64,000 nt of DNA from an uncultured Bacteroidia bacterium (GTDB lineage: Bacteria; Bacteroidota; Bacteroidia; Bacteroidales; UBA932): positions 244,035 through 308,034 of the forward strand of contig CACZCQ010000003.1 in the NCBI GenBank assembly GCA_902779765.1, written 5' to 3'. Positions within the stretch are counted from its first letter, which is position 1; each line of letters opens with the position of its first letter. Below are positions 25,939-34,889 of the stretch, piece by piece. The position numbers and the translations under genes were made by a program. Under the pieces are notes generated by a model. It was not told the DNA's origin. It worked only from the letters and a program-made list of their open reading frames with translations, and did no database searches.

Positions 25939-27267
25939 CTACTTCAAGGTGACCTTGATTACATAGTCAGAGTCGGCGGGCAGCGCACCGGTCATGGTGA
26001 TGAAGAGCTTCTCGCCGACTTTTTTGGTGGCTACCGGTGAACCGTCGGCAAGGGCGGTGACGCTCTTCACCCTGGCCCTCTTGGCAACGGGAATCTCAAC
26101 CACGGCTCCGGGGTCCTTGAACAGGTGGAGGTAGAATGTCTTGCCTCCTTCGACCGGGGCGGTGGAAACTCCCCACTCCTGTTCCTGGACAGGGCCCGGG
26201 CCGCATCCTTTGATGGATTCGCCGTTCACCCTCATCCACTCTCCCATACCTTTTAGACGCTCGATCGCCTTTTCGGGAAGTTCGCCGTCAGCCTGCGGGC
26301 CTATGTTGAGCAGAAGGTTGCAGTTCATCGAAACGCACTGGGCGAGGAGCCTCACCAGGGTTCCTACCGACTTGTAATCCTGGTCGGCAACCGCATATCC
26401 CCACGACTTGTTCATGGTCTGGCACATCTCGACAGGGATGATCGCGCTGACTTCCTGGCCCTCCGAGAATCCCGCGGTATTCCTTCCTGGGAGGTCCCTT
26501 TCGAAGGTCTGGTAGTCCTCTCCCTCGATAGGGGCGATATGGTGGTTGTTGCAGATCAGGCAGTCAGGATTGATCGAGTGGATATACTCATAGAACTCGG
26601 GCATCCTCCAGTCGAAGGGGACTGCATCCTTCCTGTGGTCCCAGTAACCGTCGAACCACAGGGCGCGGGTGTGGTACTGTGTGAGCAATTCCTTCACCTG
26701 GGCCTTCATGAAATTGAAGTAGTGGTTGTAGTCCTGGCTGTCTCCCTTGCGTCCGGAGAATCTCCCGGATTCACCGACGGGGAAGTCCTCGCGGTCCCAG
26801 TCCAGGATGGAATAGTAGAACTGGAGCTTGATGCCTTCCTTGAAGCAGGCCTCGTCCAGTTCCTTGATCACGTCGCGGCCGAAAGGCGTAGCCTTCACGA
26901 TGTTGTAGTCGGAAGCCTTCGTGTCGAACATCGAGAAACCGTCGTGATGGCGTGAGGTGATGGTCACGTACCCCGCTCCGGCATCCTTGAAAGCCTTTAC
27001 CCATTCGCCGGCATCATACCGTGCAGGGTAGAAACCCCTTGCGGCCTTGGCATACTCGTCCTTGTTGAGCTTGCCGGTGTTGAGGTACCATTCTCCCTGT
27101 GCGTAGGAGGCATAGATCCCCCAGTGGAGGAATATTCCGAAGCGCTCGTTGACGAAATCCTTGCGAGCCTGGAGATTACCCTCCGAGGGGGTATATCCCT
27201 GGGCCCCTGCGGAAACGGTCATGACCAGCGCGGCCATGAGCCCGACTATGTATCTTATCGCTTTCAT
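25939..27267 (-). CDS. GH29 alpha-L-fucosidase
   Basis: Exported retaining alpha-L-fucosidase, 442 aa with signal peptide (ending TVSAGAQ). TIM-barrel blocks are ERFGIFLHWGIYASY, YVTITSRHHDGFSMFDTK and the nucleophile motif LWFDGYW with Asp206. A beta-sandwich C-terminal domain is short. Some GH29 proteins lack an alignable acid/base, and I cannot assign it here. It is 11 bp downstream of the GH78 gene and probably shares its promoter. Released fucose would feed fucP/fucI about 23 kb away in this window. Confidence 0.94.
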   Translation of the reverse strand: MKAIRYIVGLMAALVMTVSAGAQGYTPSEGNLQARKDFVNERFGIFLHWGIYASYAQGEWYLNTGKLNKDEYAKAARGFYPARYDAGEWVKAFKDAGAGYVTITSRHHDGFSMFDTKASDYNIVKATPFGRDVIKELDEACFKEGIKLQFYYSILDWDREDFPVGESGRFSGRKGDSQDYNHYFNFMKAQVKELLTQYHTRALWFDGYWDHRKDAVPFDWRMPEFYEYIHSINPDCLICNNHHIAPIEGEDYQTFERDLPGRNTAGFSEGQEVSAIIPVEMCQTMNKSWGYAVADQDYKSVGTLVRLLAQCVSMNCNLLLNIGPQADGELPEKAIERLKGMGEWMRVNGESIKGCGPGPVQEQEWGVSTAPVEGGKTFYLHLFKDPGAVVEIPVAKRARVKSVTALADGSPVATKKVGEKLFITMTGALPADSDYVIKVTLK

Positions 27268-27278
27268 ATCCGGTACTT

Positions 27279-29870
27279 TTATTTTTCGACTTTGTATGTT
27301 CCGGCCTCGTAGTCCTTGGAGTCGGTCTCGCCGGGGAGGGTTACGGTTGCGGTGGCGCCTTCAGGAACGGTGAATTCCCAGATCCACTTGTCGCCTTCAT
27401 ACTTCCAGGAACTCTTGATGACTCCGGCGGCGGACTTGTATTCGGCATCCAGGTTGCCGAGCCTCTTGTCCGGTACGGGCTTCATGATTATGTGCTTGAA
27501 ACCGGGGTTGGCGGGATCTGCGCAGATACCTGCGGCGGTCTCCCAAATCCAGGCGCATACTGCACCGTAGGCGTAGTGGTTGAAGCTGTTCATACCGCTG
27601 GGGCCCATACCTGATTCGAGGGTGTAGCTGTTCCAGCGCTCCCAGATCGTGGTGGCGCCGTTGTCGACTGAATAGAGCCAGCTCGGATTCTTGCGCTGGA
27701 AGAGCAGTTCGTAGGCGATGTCGACCATACCGTTGTCGGTCAGGGTCTGCATCAGGATGGAGGTGCCGAGGAAACCGGTCTGGAGGCAGTTGCCGTGGTC
27801 GGCGAAATTCTGCCTGAGGCGTGCGATGGTAGCCTCCCTCGCCTTGCCTTCCACGATATTGTTCTTGAGCGCGAACAGGGCAGGGGTCTGCATCGTGTTG
27901 AGGATTTCGCACTTGAACGTTCCGTCAGGCTTGAGGAACTGTTTCTTCATGTATTCCCTGGCATCCTCGGCCATTGCACGGTACCTGGCAGCATCCTTCC
28001 CGGTAGCGGCAGCCATGTCGGCCATCATTCCGGCATCAAGGGCCCAGTATGAAGCGCTCAGGTAGTTCCAGTACACGATCGCCTCAGGACGGCGGACGTT
28101 CTTGCCGGACTTGTCTTTCATATTGATCCCGCCTCCGCAGCTCTCCAGGGGCTCATAGCTCAGCCAGTCCGCCCACTGGTAGTTGCCGTTCTCCGCGGCG
28201 TGTGTGACGTGGTCGTATTTCGTGTCGTTGACATAGTTCATGAAGAGATCCATGGATTCCCAGTTCTCCTTGACTATCTCATTGTCTCCGAATTGCTTCC
28301 AGATGGTCCAGGGTACTATGATGCCGGCATCGGCCCAGCCGAGACGCATCTTTTCGTTGCCGTACTGAGCGGTGGGGGCGACTCCGGGATATCCTCCGAC
28401 CTCGCTCTGGGAATCCCTCATGTCACGGGTCCATTTGTGGAAGAATCTGTCGGTGTTGGCGAAGAAGGTTCCGGTCTCTGTGAATACCTGGGTGTCGGCC
28501 GTCCATCCGAGGCGCTCGTTGCGCTGAGGGCAGTCGGTAGGGACTGAAAGGTAGTTGGAACGCTGGCCCCAGACGGTATTGGAGATGAGCTTGTTGATGA
28601 GCTCGTTGCCGGTGGTTATGGTGCCGGTCTCGAGGTTCTCGGCGATGGATGTCACGGGCACTGACTTGACCGACTGGATGGTCACCTCGTCGGTAGCTGT
28701 GATGGACACCAGGCGGTAGCCGAAGAAGGTGTGGCGGGGACGGTAATCAACGAACCCCTTGGAATCCGCGAAGGTGTACATGACCCTGATGAAGTCGTCA
28801 TCCACGCGCAGGTTCCTTCTGTGGCAGCTGCCCTCGGGACCGTCCATGCCGCGGCTCTTGGCACCGTTGCCGTCGTTCAGCAGCTCGGAAGGCATGCAGG
28901 TAAGGACGGTGCCGCCTTTGGCCTTGAATACGAATGAGGGGACTGCGGCTGCGTTCTGGCCGAAGTCGATGACGAGGGTCTCGCCGGGCTTGACCGTCAT
29001 GGGCTCGCCGGCAGCGAACTCCTTCTTTATGATAACTTTACCGTAGTCTTCATCGCTCTCTCCTTCGACTCCTTCCCATACATAGGCCTTGACGGGGTCT
29101 AGGGCGATGTCGTCGCGCATGTAGATCTCGGCTCCGGCGGAGGGGAGGATCTCACCGTTGAATTCCTTGTTCTCCTCTGGCGTGGAGAGTTTCTCGGGGC
29201 TCTCGAAACCCTGGGGTACCCTGGCGTCGTATTCCTCGCCGTCGAAGATCGATGCAAGTTGTACGGGGCCCGCGATACCGGCCTTCCAGTTGTCCAGGTC
29301 GGTGCCGTAAAGCTTCTTGCTGCCGTCGGCATAGGTCAGCTCGAGTACGCTCCTGAATGCGCACTTCTTGCCGGTCATTCCGTCGTTTCCGGAAGTGACG
29401 ATCTTGTCGGCCCACCATCCGGGAGTAACCTGGGCTGAAAGGATATTCTCAGCGCCGGATTTCGTCTTGAAGGCGTCGGTGATGTCGTATGTGAAGGAGC
29501 GCTTGGTCTTTGCAAAATGTGTGAATCCCGGCTTCAGGACCTCGGTTCCGACGGGCTTGCCGTTGATGAAGAGCTCGAAGACACCAAGTCCGGTGGCCAT
29601 CCATTTTGCGGAAGTCACTTGCTGTTCGTTCTTTACTGTTGAAAGGAACCAGTTTGCGCCCCTGGCAGCATGGTCATTCAGCTCGCGGTCGGCTTTCGTG
29701 ACCACTGGAGCATCGACGGCCGAAATCCAAATGGAACTGTCCCATGCCGAATCATCGAGTGCAGGAATCCTGCTGCCAACCTGGGAAACCGTCGGCGAGC
29801 CGCATGAATATGCCAGGACGGCAACGGCGGCCAACGCCATGCTCATGAAAAGGAATCTTCTTGCTTTCAT
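27279..29870 (-). CDS. GH78 alpha-L-rhamnosidase lipoprotein
   Basis: 863 aa from the ATG at 29870, which opens a lipoprotein signal (LAYSC, Cys23); a further in-frame ATG ten codons upstream has no such logic. N-terminal beta-sandwich domains (about 30-400) precede the (alpha/alpha)6 catalytic barrel. GH78 hallmarks are DCPQRNERLGWTADTQ (the Glu of NERLGW is in the acid region) and TTIWERWNSYTLESG followed by SFNHYAYGAVCAWIWE, with a C-terminal beta domain. It removes terminal rhamnose from glycans or plant material. First gene of a GH78-GH29 pair. Confidence 0.94.
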   Translation of the reverse strand: MKARRFLFMSMALAAVAVLAYSCGSPTVSQVGSRIPALDDSAWDSSIWISAVDAPVVTKADRELNDHAARGANWFLSTVKNEQQVTSAKWMATGLGVFELFINGKPVGTEVLKPGFTHFAKTKRSFTYDITDAFKTKSGAENILSAQVTPGWWADKIVTSGNDGMTGKKCAFRSVLELTYADGSKKLYGTDLDNWKAGIAGPVQLASIFDGEEYDARVPQGFESPEKLSTPEENKEFNGEILPSAGAEIYMRDDIALDPVKAYVWEGVEGESDEDYGKVIIKKEFAAGEPMTVKPGETLVIDFGQNAAAVPSFVFKAKGGTVLTCMPSELLNDGNGAKSRGMDGPEGSCHRRNLRVDDDFIRVMYTFADSKGFVDYRPRHTFFGYRLVSITATDEVTIQSVKSVPVTSIAENLETGTITTGNELINKLISNTVWGQRSNYLSVPTDCPQRNERLGWTADTQVFTETGTFFANTDRFFHKWTRDMRDSQSEVGGYPGVAPTAQYGNEKMRLGWADAGIIVPWTIWKQFGDNEIVKENWESMDLFMNYVNDTKYDHVTHAAENGNYQWADWLSYEPLESCGGGINMKDKSGKNVRRPEAIVYWNYLSASYWALDAGMMADMAAATGKDAARYRAMAEDAREYMKKQFLKPDGTFKCEILNTMQTPALFALKNNIVEGKAREATIARLRQNFADHGNCLQTGFLGTSILMQTLTDNGMVDIAYELLFQRKNPSWLYSVDNGATTIWERWNSYTLESGMGPSGMNSFNHYAYGAVCAWIWETAAGICADPANPGFKHIIMKPVPDKRLGNLDAEYKSAAGVIKSSWKYEGDKWIWEFTVPEGATATVTLPGETDSKDYEAGTYKVEK

Positions 29871-29899
29871 ATTGATATTGATTATTGTGTGCCTATTCA

Positions 29900-29920
29900 T
29901 ACAAAAATAACTATTTTTGC
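29900..29920. promoter_or_regulatory. Back-to-back divergent -7 elements, copy 1
   Basis: Core CAAAAATAACTATTTTTG is a perfect inverted repeat around AC/the centre base pair: TATTTTTG on the minus strand (29902-29909, toward GH78) and on the plus strand (29912-29919, toward the YgjP-like gene), both matching TAnnTTTG. The same 21 bp occur at 38473-38493. Two polymerases could not use both at once. Confidence 0.65.
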
Positions 29921-29938
29921 TGAACTTCTGAAGTCCGG

Positions 29939-30496
29939 ATGGAGAAAACGTTCACAGATCCCCAGGTCGGCCGGGTCCTTCTCCGGAAGAACCCTCGTGC
30001 CAGGCGTATCACCCTCCGTGTCAGCCCAGGCAAAGGTGTCAGCGTGACCCTTCCCCTGCTGGCGCCTTACAGGATGGGCATACGGTTTTTCGAGTCCAGG
30101 AAAGACTGGGTGCTGGAGATGCAGGAGAAACAAAGGTGGCGCCTGAAAGACGAGCCCCAACCGAGCCCGGAGGATATAGAGGCCATGCGCGCCGAAGCCA
30201 AGAGGATCCTCCCGGTGCGCCTGGCGGAACTCGCGGAGGATTATTCATTCACGTACAACCGGGTCCGCATCAAGCACAACTCCTCGAATTGGGGGAGCTG
30301 CTCCAGGAAAGGGAATATCAACCTGAACCTCAATCTCGTTAGGCTGCCGGACGAACTCCGGGACTACGTACTGCTCCACGAACTCTGCCACCTGAAGTAT
30401 CCTGACCATGGGCAGGGTTTCCACACCCTGCTGGAAAGCCTTTGCCCGGACCATCGCAGGAAAGAAAAAGAGTTAAGAAAGTACAGAATTTTTTGA
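29939..30496 (+). CDS. YgjP-like M48-type metallopeptidase (DUF45)
   Basis: 185-aa predicted zinc metallopeptidase of the YgjP/SprT-like group. Zinc motif HELCHLKYPDHGQGF with His147-Glu148-x-x-His151. The N-terminal region carries basic repeats (LLRKNPRARRITLRVSP) typical of the family. Upstream of the motif is NWGSCSRKGNINLN, also diagnostic (WGSC). No signal peptide, so cytoplasmic; physiological substrate unknown. The start lies 19 bp after a -7 element. Confidence 0.88.
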   Translation: MEKTFTDPQVGRVLLRKNPRARRITLRVSPGKGVSVTLPLLAPYRMGIRFFESRKDWVLEMQEKQRWRLKDEPQPSPEDIEAMRAEAKRILPVRLAELAEDYSFTYNRVRIKHNSSNWGSCSRKGNINLNLNLVRLPDELRDYVLLHELCHLKYPDHGQGFHTLLESLCPDHRRKEKELRKYRIF

Positions 30497-30522
30497 TTCT
30501 CTGAAAATTAATGGTATATTTG
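30492..30522 (+). promoter_or_regulatory. rpsO promoter (-33 TTTG, -7 TATATTTG)
   Basis: TTTG at 30492-30495 and TATATTTG at 30515-30522 are separated by 19 bp, an ideal Bacteroidota spacing. It overlaps the last codons of the preceding gene and lies 60 bp before the rpsO ATG. Confidence 0.75.
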
Positions 30523-30582
30523 CAGGCTTTTTCGCGTGGTGCGGAAAGCATGCAGTTTATTTTTTTAATTATTTTTTGCGAA

Positions 30583-30813
30583 ATGGCAGAGTATTTAGAA
30601 GCCGACAAGAAGCAAGAGATTTTCGCAAAGTACGGGAAGTCTAATACGGACACCGGCTCACCTGAGAGTCAAGTTGCTTTATTTTCCTACCGTATCAATC
30701 ACCTCACGGAGCACGTGAAGAAGAACAAGAAGGACGTTGTAACGCGCTATCTCCAGAAGACCGACATCGAGAGATACAGAAACCTTATCAAGGAGCTCGG
30801 TCTCCGTCGATAA
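30583..30813 (+). CDS. rpsO: 30S ribosomal protein S15 with an internal deletion
   Basis: Primary 16S-rRNA-binding protein of the 30S platform. The start at 30583 (MAEYLEADKKQEIF) gives 76 aa; S15 is normally about 89. Everything up to NKKDVVT and from YLQKTDIERYRNLIKELGLRR onward aligns with S15, but the segment between, which in E. coli reads RRGLLRMVSQRRKLLD, is reduced to a single Arg. About 15 residues (45 bp, in-frame) are missing. This is most of helix alpha-3 and its basic RRxLL block. The product is probably poorly functional unless this is an assembly artefact. The ATG lies in an AT-rich leader. Confidence 0.9.
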   Translation: MAEYLEADKKQEIFAKYGKSNTDTGSPESQVALFSYRINHLTEHVKKNKKDVVTRYLQKTDIERYRNLIKELGLRR

Positions 30814-30832
30814 GAATACGATAGGAACAGAC

Positions 30833-30874
30833 AAAGGGATTGGCGCGCGGACTGCGGCCATCCCTTTCTTTTTT
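30833..30874 (+). terminator. Rho-independent terminator after rpsO
   Basis: Stem AAAGGGAT/ATCCCTTT (30833-30840 with 30860-30867) with inner GGC-rich pairing, followed by TCTTTTTT. It separates rpsO from pnp, although read-through is possible. Confidence 0.75.
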
Positions 30875-30899
30875 GAAATCAGCGGTTAAAAGCAGTTAA

Positions 30900-33265
30900 A
30901 TGAACATTGTTACGAAGAAGATCGAATTATCCGACGGAAGGATAATCGAAATCGAGACCGGCAAACTCGCCAAGCAGGCGGCCGGTTCCGCGGTGGTCAA
31001 GATGGGAGGCACCATGCTCCTCGCCACTGTCACCTGCGCAAAGGAAGTGAAGGAAGGCACCGATTTCATGCCCCTCACAGTTGATTACAGGGAAAAAGGG
31101 AAAAATATTACTCTGCCGGACGTTTTCCTGGTGGCTTCCTCAAGCGTGAGAGCCGTCCGTCCGACTATGAGGTGCTTGTCTCCCGCCTTGTGGACCGTCC
31201 TATCCGTCCCCTCTGGCCCGATGACTTCCACCTCGAGGTTTTTGTGAACGTCAACCTTATCTCTGCCGAGAAGGATATCCAGCCCGACGCCCTTGCCGGT
31301 CTGGCCGCTTCCTGCGCTCTGGCAGTATCAGACCTTCCTTTCGGAGGCCCCGTCTCCGAGGTCAGGGTCTGCCGTATCGACGGTAAGTTCGTCATCAACC
31401 CTACCTTCACCGAGATGGAGAACGCCGACCTCGAACTTATGGTCGCCGCCACCGAGGAGAACATCATGATGGTCGAGGGTGAGATGAAGGAGGTTCCCGA
31501 GGATGTGATGCTCGAGGCCATCAAGTTCGCCCACGAAGAGATCAAGAAGCACTGCCGCGTCCAGAAGGAACTCATGGCAGAGCTCGGAACCGATGTCAAC
31601 AAGCGTGACTATCCTCACGATGAGGAAGACGAGGAGATCCGCAAGAAGGTCCACGAGTTCGCATATGACAAGTGCTATGCACTGGCCAAGTCCGCCAAGC
31701 CCAAGCACGAGCGTGAGGATGGTTTCGATGCCATCAAGGCCGAGTGCATCGAGGCTCTCGGACTGACCGAGGAAGAGGCTGAGGAGAAGAAGATGATGAT
31801 AGACCGTTACTTCGGCCACGAGCAGAGGGAAGCCCTCCGCAACCTGGTCCTCGACGAGGGACTGCGTGTCGACGGTCGCGGAACCACAGAGGTACGTCCT
31901 ATCTGGTGCGAGGTCGACTATCTGCCCTGCGCCCACGGTTCAGCCATATTCACCCGCGGTGAGACCCAGGCCCTCGCCTCCGTCACCCTCGGTACCAAAC
32001 TGGATATGAAGGAAATGGACGAGGTGCTCATCCAGGGCGACCAGCAGTTCATCCTCCACTATAATTTCCCTCCTTTCGCTACCGGTGAGGCCAAGCCCCA
32101 GCGCAGCGTAGGACGCCGCGAGATCGGACACGGAAACCTGGCATACAGGGCTCTCAAGGCCGTTATGCCGAAGGCTCCCGAATTCCCTTACGCTGTCCGC
32201 GTCGTCTCCGATATCCTCGAGTCCAACGGTTCCTCTTCGCAGGCTTCCATCTGCGGAGGCTGCCTTGCCCTCATGGATGCAGGTGTCCAGATAAGCAAGC
32301 CTGTCGCCGGTGTCGCCATGGGCCTTATCACCGACGAGAAGGATCCCAACGGCCGCTATGCCATCCTGACCGACATCCTCGGAGACGAGGACCATCTCGG
32401 TGACATGGACTTCAAGGTAGCCGGAACTAAGGACGGAATCACCGCTACCCAGATGGACATCAAGGTGGACGGCCTTTCCTATGAAGTGCTCGCCAAGGCC
32501 CTCAAGCAGGCGCATGAAGGCAGGATGCACATCATGGGTGAGATGATGAAGTGCATCGACAAGCCTCGCGAGGACTACAAGCCGTTCGTGCCGAGGATCA
32601 TTTCCTTCGAGATCGCGAAGGAATTCATCGGTGCAGTGATCGGTAAGGGTGGTGAGACCATCCAGAAGATCCAGGCCGAGACAGGTGCCGTCATCAACAT
32701 CGACGAAGTTGAAGGAAAGGGGATCGTGGACATCGCTACCAACGATGCAGAGGCCATGAAGAAGGCTTACGACTGGATCCAGGGCATCTGCGCCGTTCCC
32801 GAGGTCGGACAGACCTATCACGGCAAGATCGTCTCCATCCTCGAATTCGGAGCTTTCGTGGAGATCCTCCCCGGAAAGGAAGGACTGCTCCACGTCTCCG
32901 AGATCGCCTGGAACAAGACCGAGAAAGTAGAGGATGTCCTCTCAGTCGGACAGGAAGTCGATGTCAAGCTGCTTGAGATCGATGCCAAGACCGGCAAGAT
33001 GAGGCTTTCGATGAAGGCCCTCCAGCCCAAGCCGGAAGGTTACGTCGAGCCTCAGCGCCGCCCCCGTCCCAACGGAGGTGAGCATCGCGGTCCTGCCGGA
33101 GAGAACAGGCACGGCAACGGTGGCGACCGCCGCAACGGCGGGAACGACCGCAGGTCCGGTGGCCCTGAGCGCCACGGTGAGCGCCGCTTCGGCCAGAGGA
33201 ACAACGCTCCCAAGGAGCGTCCTGCAGAACCTACCTTCGACAATAAGCCCGAAGAGTACTTCTAG
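30900..33265 (+). pseudogene. pnp: polyribonucleotide nucleotidyltransferase, frameshifted
   Basis: PNPase is the phosphorolytic 3'-5' exoribonuclease. The first frame encodes the normal N-terminus to VDYREK, then leaves the family and stops at 31247 (115 aa). The remaining protein continues in another frame from [16 protein letters not shown]. The cause is visible: GGGAAAAA is perfectly duplicated (31090-31097 and 31098-31105). Removing one copy restores one frame of 785 aa. Domains after restoration: RNase PH 1, helical domain, RNase PH 2, KH ([17 protein letters not shown]), S1 ([17 protein letters not shown]) and an Arg/Gly/Asn-rich tail (about 695-785). An internal GTG at 31172 could start a shortened product. 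Confidence 0.88.
31090..31105 (+). repeat. 8-bp tandem duplication (GGGAAAAA x2) in pnp
   Basis: Two perfect adjacent copies of GGGAAAAA. With one copy the reading frame runs [13 protein letters not shown], as expected for PNPase; with two, the frame shifts. A slippage-prone sequence or a consensus error. Confidence 0.9.
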
Positions 33266-33321
33266 GATTTCCTGAGAATTCGGACCGTTTCTTGGAATAG
33301 TCTGAATATTAAATAATTATG

Positions 33322-33354
33322 AAAAATGGGTAGATTATTTATCTACCCATTTTC
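33322..33354. terminator. Bidirectional terminator between pnp and the serpin gene
   Basis: Perfect 13-bp stem AAAATGGGTAGAT (33323-33335) with ATCTACCCATTTT (33341-33353) around a 5-base loop. A-rich and T-rich flanks allow use in both directions, for pnp (plus) and the convergent serpin gene (minus). Confidence 0.88.
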
Positions 33355-33393
33355 TGTATATTGCTTATTCTGAATACGTTGCAAAATACGGGC

Positions 33394-34659
33394 TTATTGT
33401 TTTTTGTCCGTTCCGCAATACGTCCCGATGAACAAGATGAGTCCCGAACCGGATTCTGTTATAGTATATATGAAAGGTTGGTTGGCGATGAAAGTCTCTA
33501 TGGATTGAATATCCGAAGGATTCATTGTAGGTGTGATAACCTGTGTGACAGCCGCGGCAGAAGCACCAGATTCATCCATCTGGAATATTGCATTCTGGCC
33601 AATCTTATCAAAAGGAGTAACGCCGTCAATGAAGGTTAGATCGATCATCATCTCCTTTTTATATGATGCCGAGAAGATTGGTACAGACAATTTGATTTCC
33701 TTCTTGCCAAAGCTCTTCCTCATAGTATCCCAAGAGTCCGAACCAAGACCCTCTATGACTCCGGCGACATCGTAATTGTTTTTGGGAAGAATGATGGAGA
33801 GATCGTACAAGCCTTCTTCAAAGGGAAGGCTGACGGCCCTCAAATCATCGTTTTCATAATAATTGACCTTGCTTTGCTTATTCATGAAGGGCACGGACAC
33901 GAACTCCTCCGGATTGATAAAGAACAAGCCATTCTTGGTCAATTCCTTATCAAATTTGTCCTGCCAGTCTCCCTTGAAACTGAATATATTCAATATTGAA
34001 GACTGGGTCTCCAAGATAGGGAAGGGAGCCACCTTGATCATTCCGTCAGTTTCTTCCTGGCACCAGATATCCTCAGGACGCTGTCCTTTAGGCTGCTCTA
34101 CAAGAGATTTAGCCTCAATTTCATGATAATCCGCAAAATAGCTTGACCCCAGTACATCAAGAAAAGAGTCAGGATACTTCTTGGCGCGGGTATCAGCCAT
34201 GAAGGTATTCGCCAGTGTGAGTTCTTTACTCAGGAGTTCACCGCCGAGGGATTCTATCAGATGCTTGAAATAAGTGTTGACGCCATCCAGGTCCTCCCCG
34301 CCAAAACCAAGGGTTTTGCAGACAGCATCACTGTCTTTAGCGATATTTCCGGCCATCGCCAATGTCATCTGAAACCCTAAAGGACTCAGCAGCATATTGG
34401 TGCTGTCTTCGTAGGATTCCCTGAAAAACCTAAAGGTGAAATCATTCGAAGGGGCAATCTTTTCCAACTCTGCGGCATCCAATGCAAGCCTGGTCTGGGC
34501 AAAAGGTTTCATTCCCTCCTGGTCGATACGCCCTGTTAATTCACGGCGGCCATTCTGTTCCAGATATGAGAATTCCTCTTCTGAATCCTTATCGCACGAG
34601 ACTAAAACCATGGATAAGAGGAAAAAGGAAGTAAGCAATAGTTTGATGTACTTTTTCAT
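33394..34659 (-). CDS. Serpin-family protease inhibitor lipoprotein
   Basis: 421 aa. Lipoprotein signal with lipobox VLVSC (Cys22), followed by DKDSEEE, an acidic stretch of the kind that directs Bacteroidota lipoproteins to the cell surface. The serpin fold is recognisable from DFTFRFFRES, NMLLSPLGFQMTLAMAGN and the C-terminal QPFIYTITESGSGLILFIG. The hinge ESGASAAAV (Gly-x-x-Ala-Ala-Ala) is of the inhibitory type. Counting 17 residues from the hinge Glu places P1-P1' at Met379-Asn380, the same P1 as in alpha-1-antitrypsin, which suggests elastase- or chymotrypsin-like targets. Composition is AT-richer than the neighbours, suggesting later acquisition. Confidence 0.9.
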   Translation of the reverse strand: MKKYIKLLLTSFFLLSMVLVSCDKDSEEEFSYLEQNGRRELTGRIDQEGMKPFAQTRLALDAAELEKIAPSNDFTFRFFRESYEDSTNMLLSPLGFQMTLAMAGNIAKDSDAVCKTLGFGGEDLDGVNTYFKHLIESLGGELLSKELTLANTFMADTRAKKYPDSFLDVLGSSYFADYHEIEAKSLVEQPKGQRPEDIWCQEETDGMIKVAPFPILETQSSILNIFSFKGDWQDKFDKELTKNGLFFINPEEFVSVPFMNKQSKVNYYENDDLRAVSLPFEEGLYDLSIILPKNNYDVAGVIEGLGSDSWDTMRKSFGKKEIKLSVPIFSASYKKEMMIDLTFIDGVTPFDKIGQNAIFQMDESGASAAAVTQVITPTMNPSDIQSIETFIANQPFIYTITESGSGLILFIGTYCGTDKKQ

Positions 34660-34758
34660 AATATCATTAAGTTTTCAATTATCTAAATGCAGATTATTCA
34701 AAATCTTGCATGGAAATTTATTTCAATATTAACAAATACCTATAAATAAATAAAGCAG

Positions 34759-34792
34759 AAAAGCGTGGCAACGACATGTTTGTCACGCTTTT
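34759..34792. terminator. Hairpin terminator in the AT-rich spacer
   Basis: AAAAGCGTG (34759-34767) pairs with CACGCTTTT (34784-34792). Located 98 bp beyond the stop of the minus-strand TPR gene, so probably its terminator. The rest of the 34660-34889 spacer is AT-rich and shows no gene or clear promoter motif. Confidence 0.6.
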
Positions 34793-34889
34793 AAAACTAC
34801 CGGGATTGTTATGATACTATAAAATACTAGTAATTAACAAGTTATAGTTAATTATTAAGATAGCCTTGTAACGAAATAAAATGAAGCTG

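Noticed and set aside
31172-33265. Separate 697-aa PNPase gene starting at GTG 31172
   Set aside because: The start lacks the N-terminal RNase PH region, which is intact just upstream in another frame; it is better read as one frameshifted pnp.
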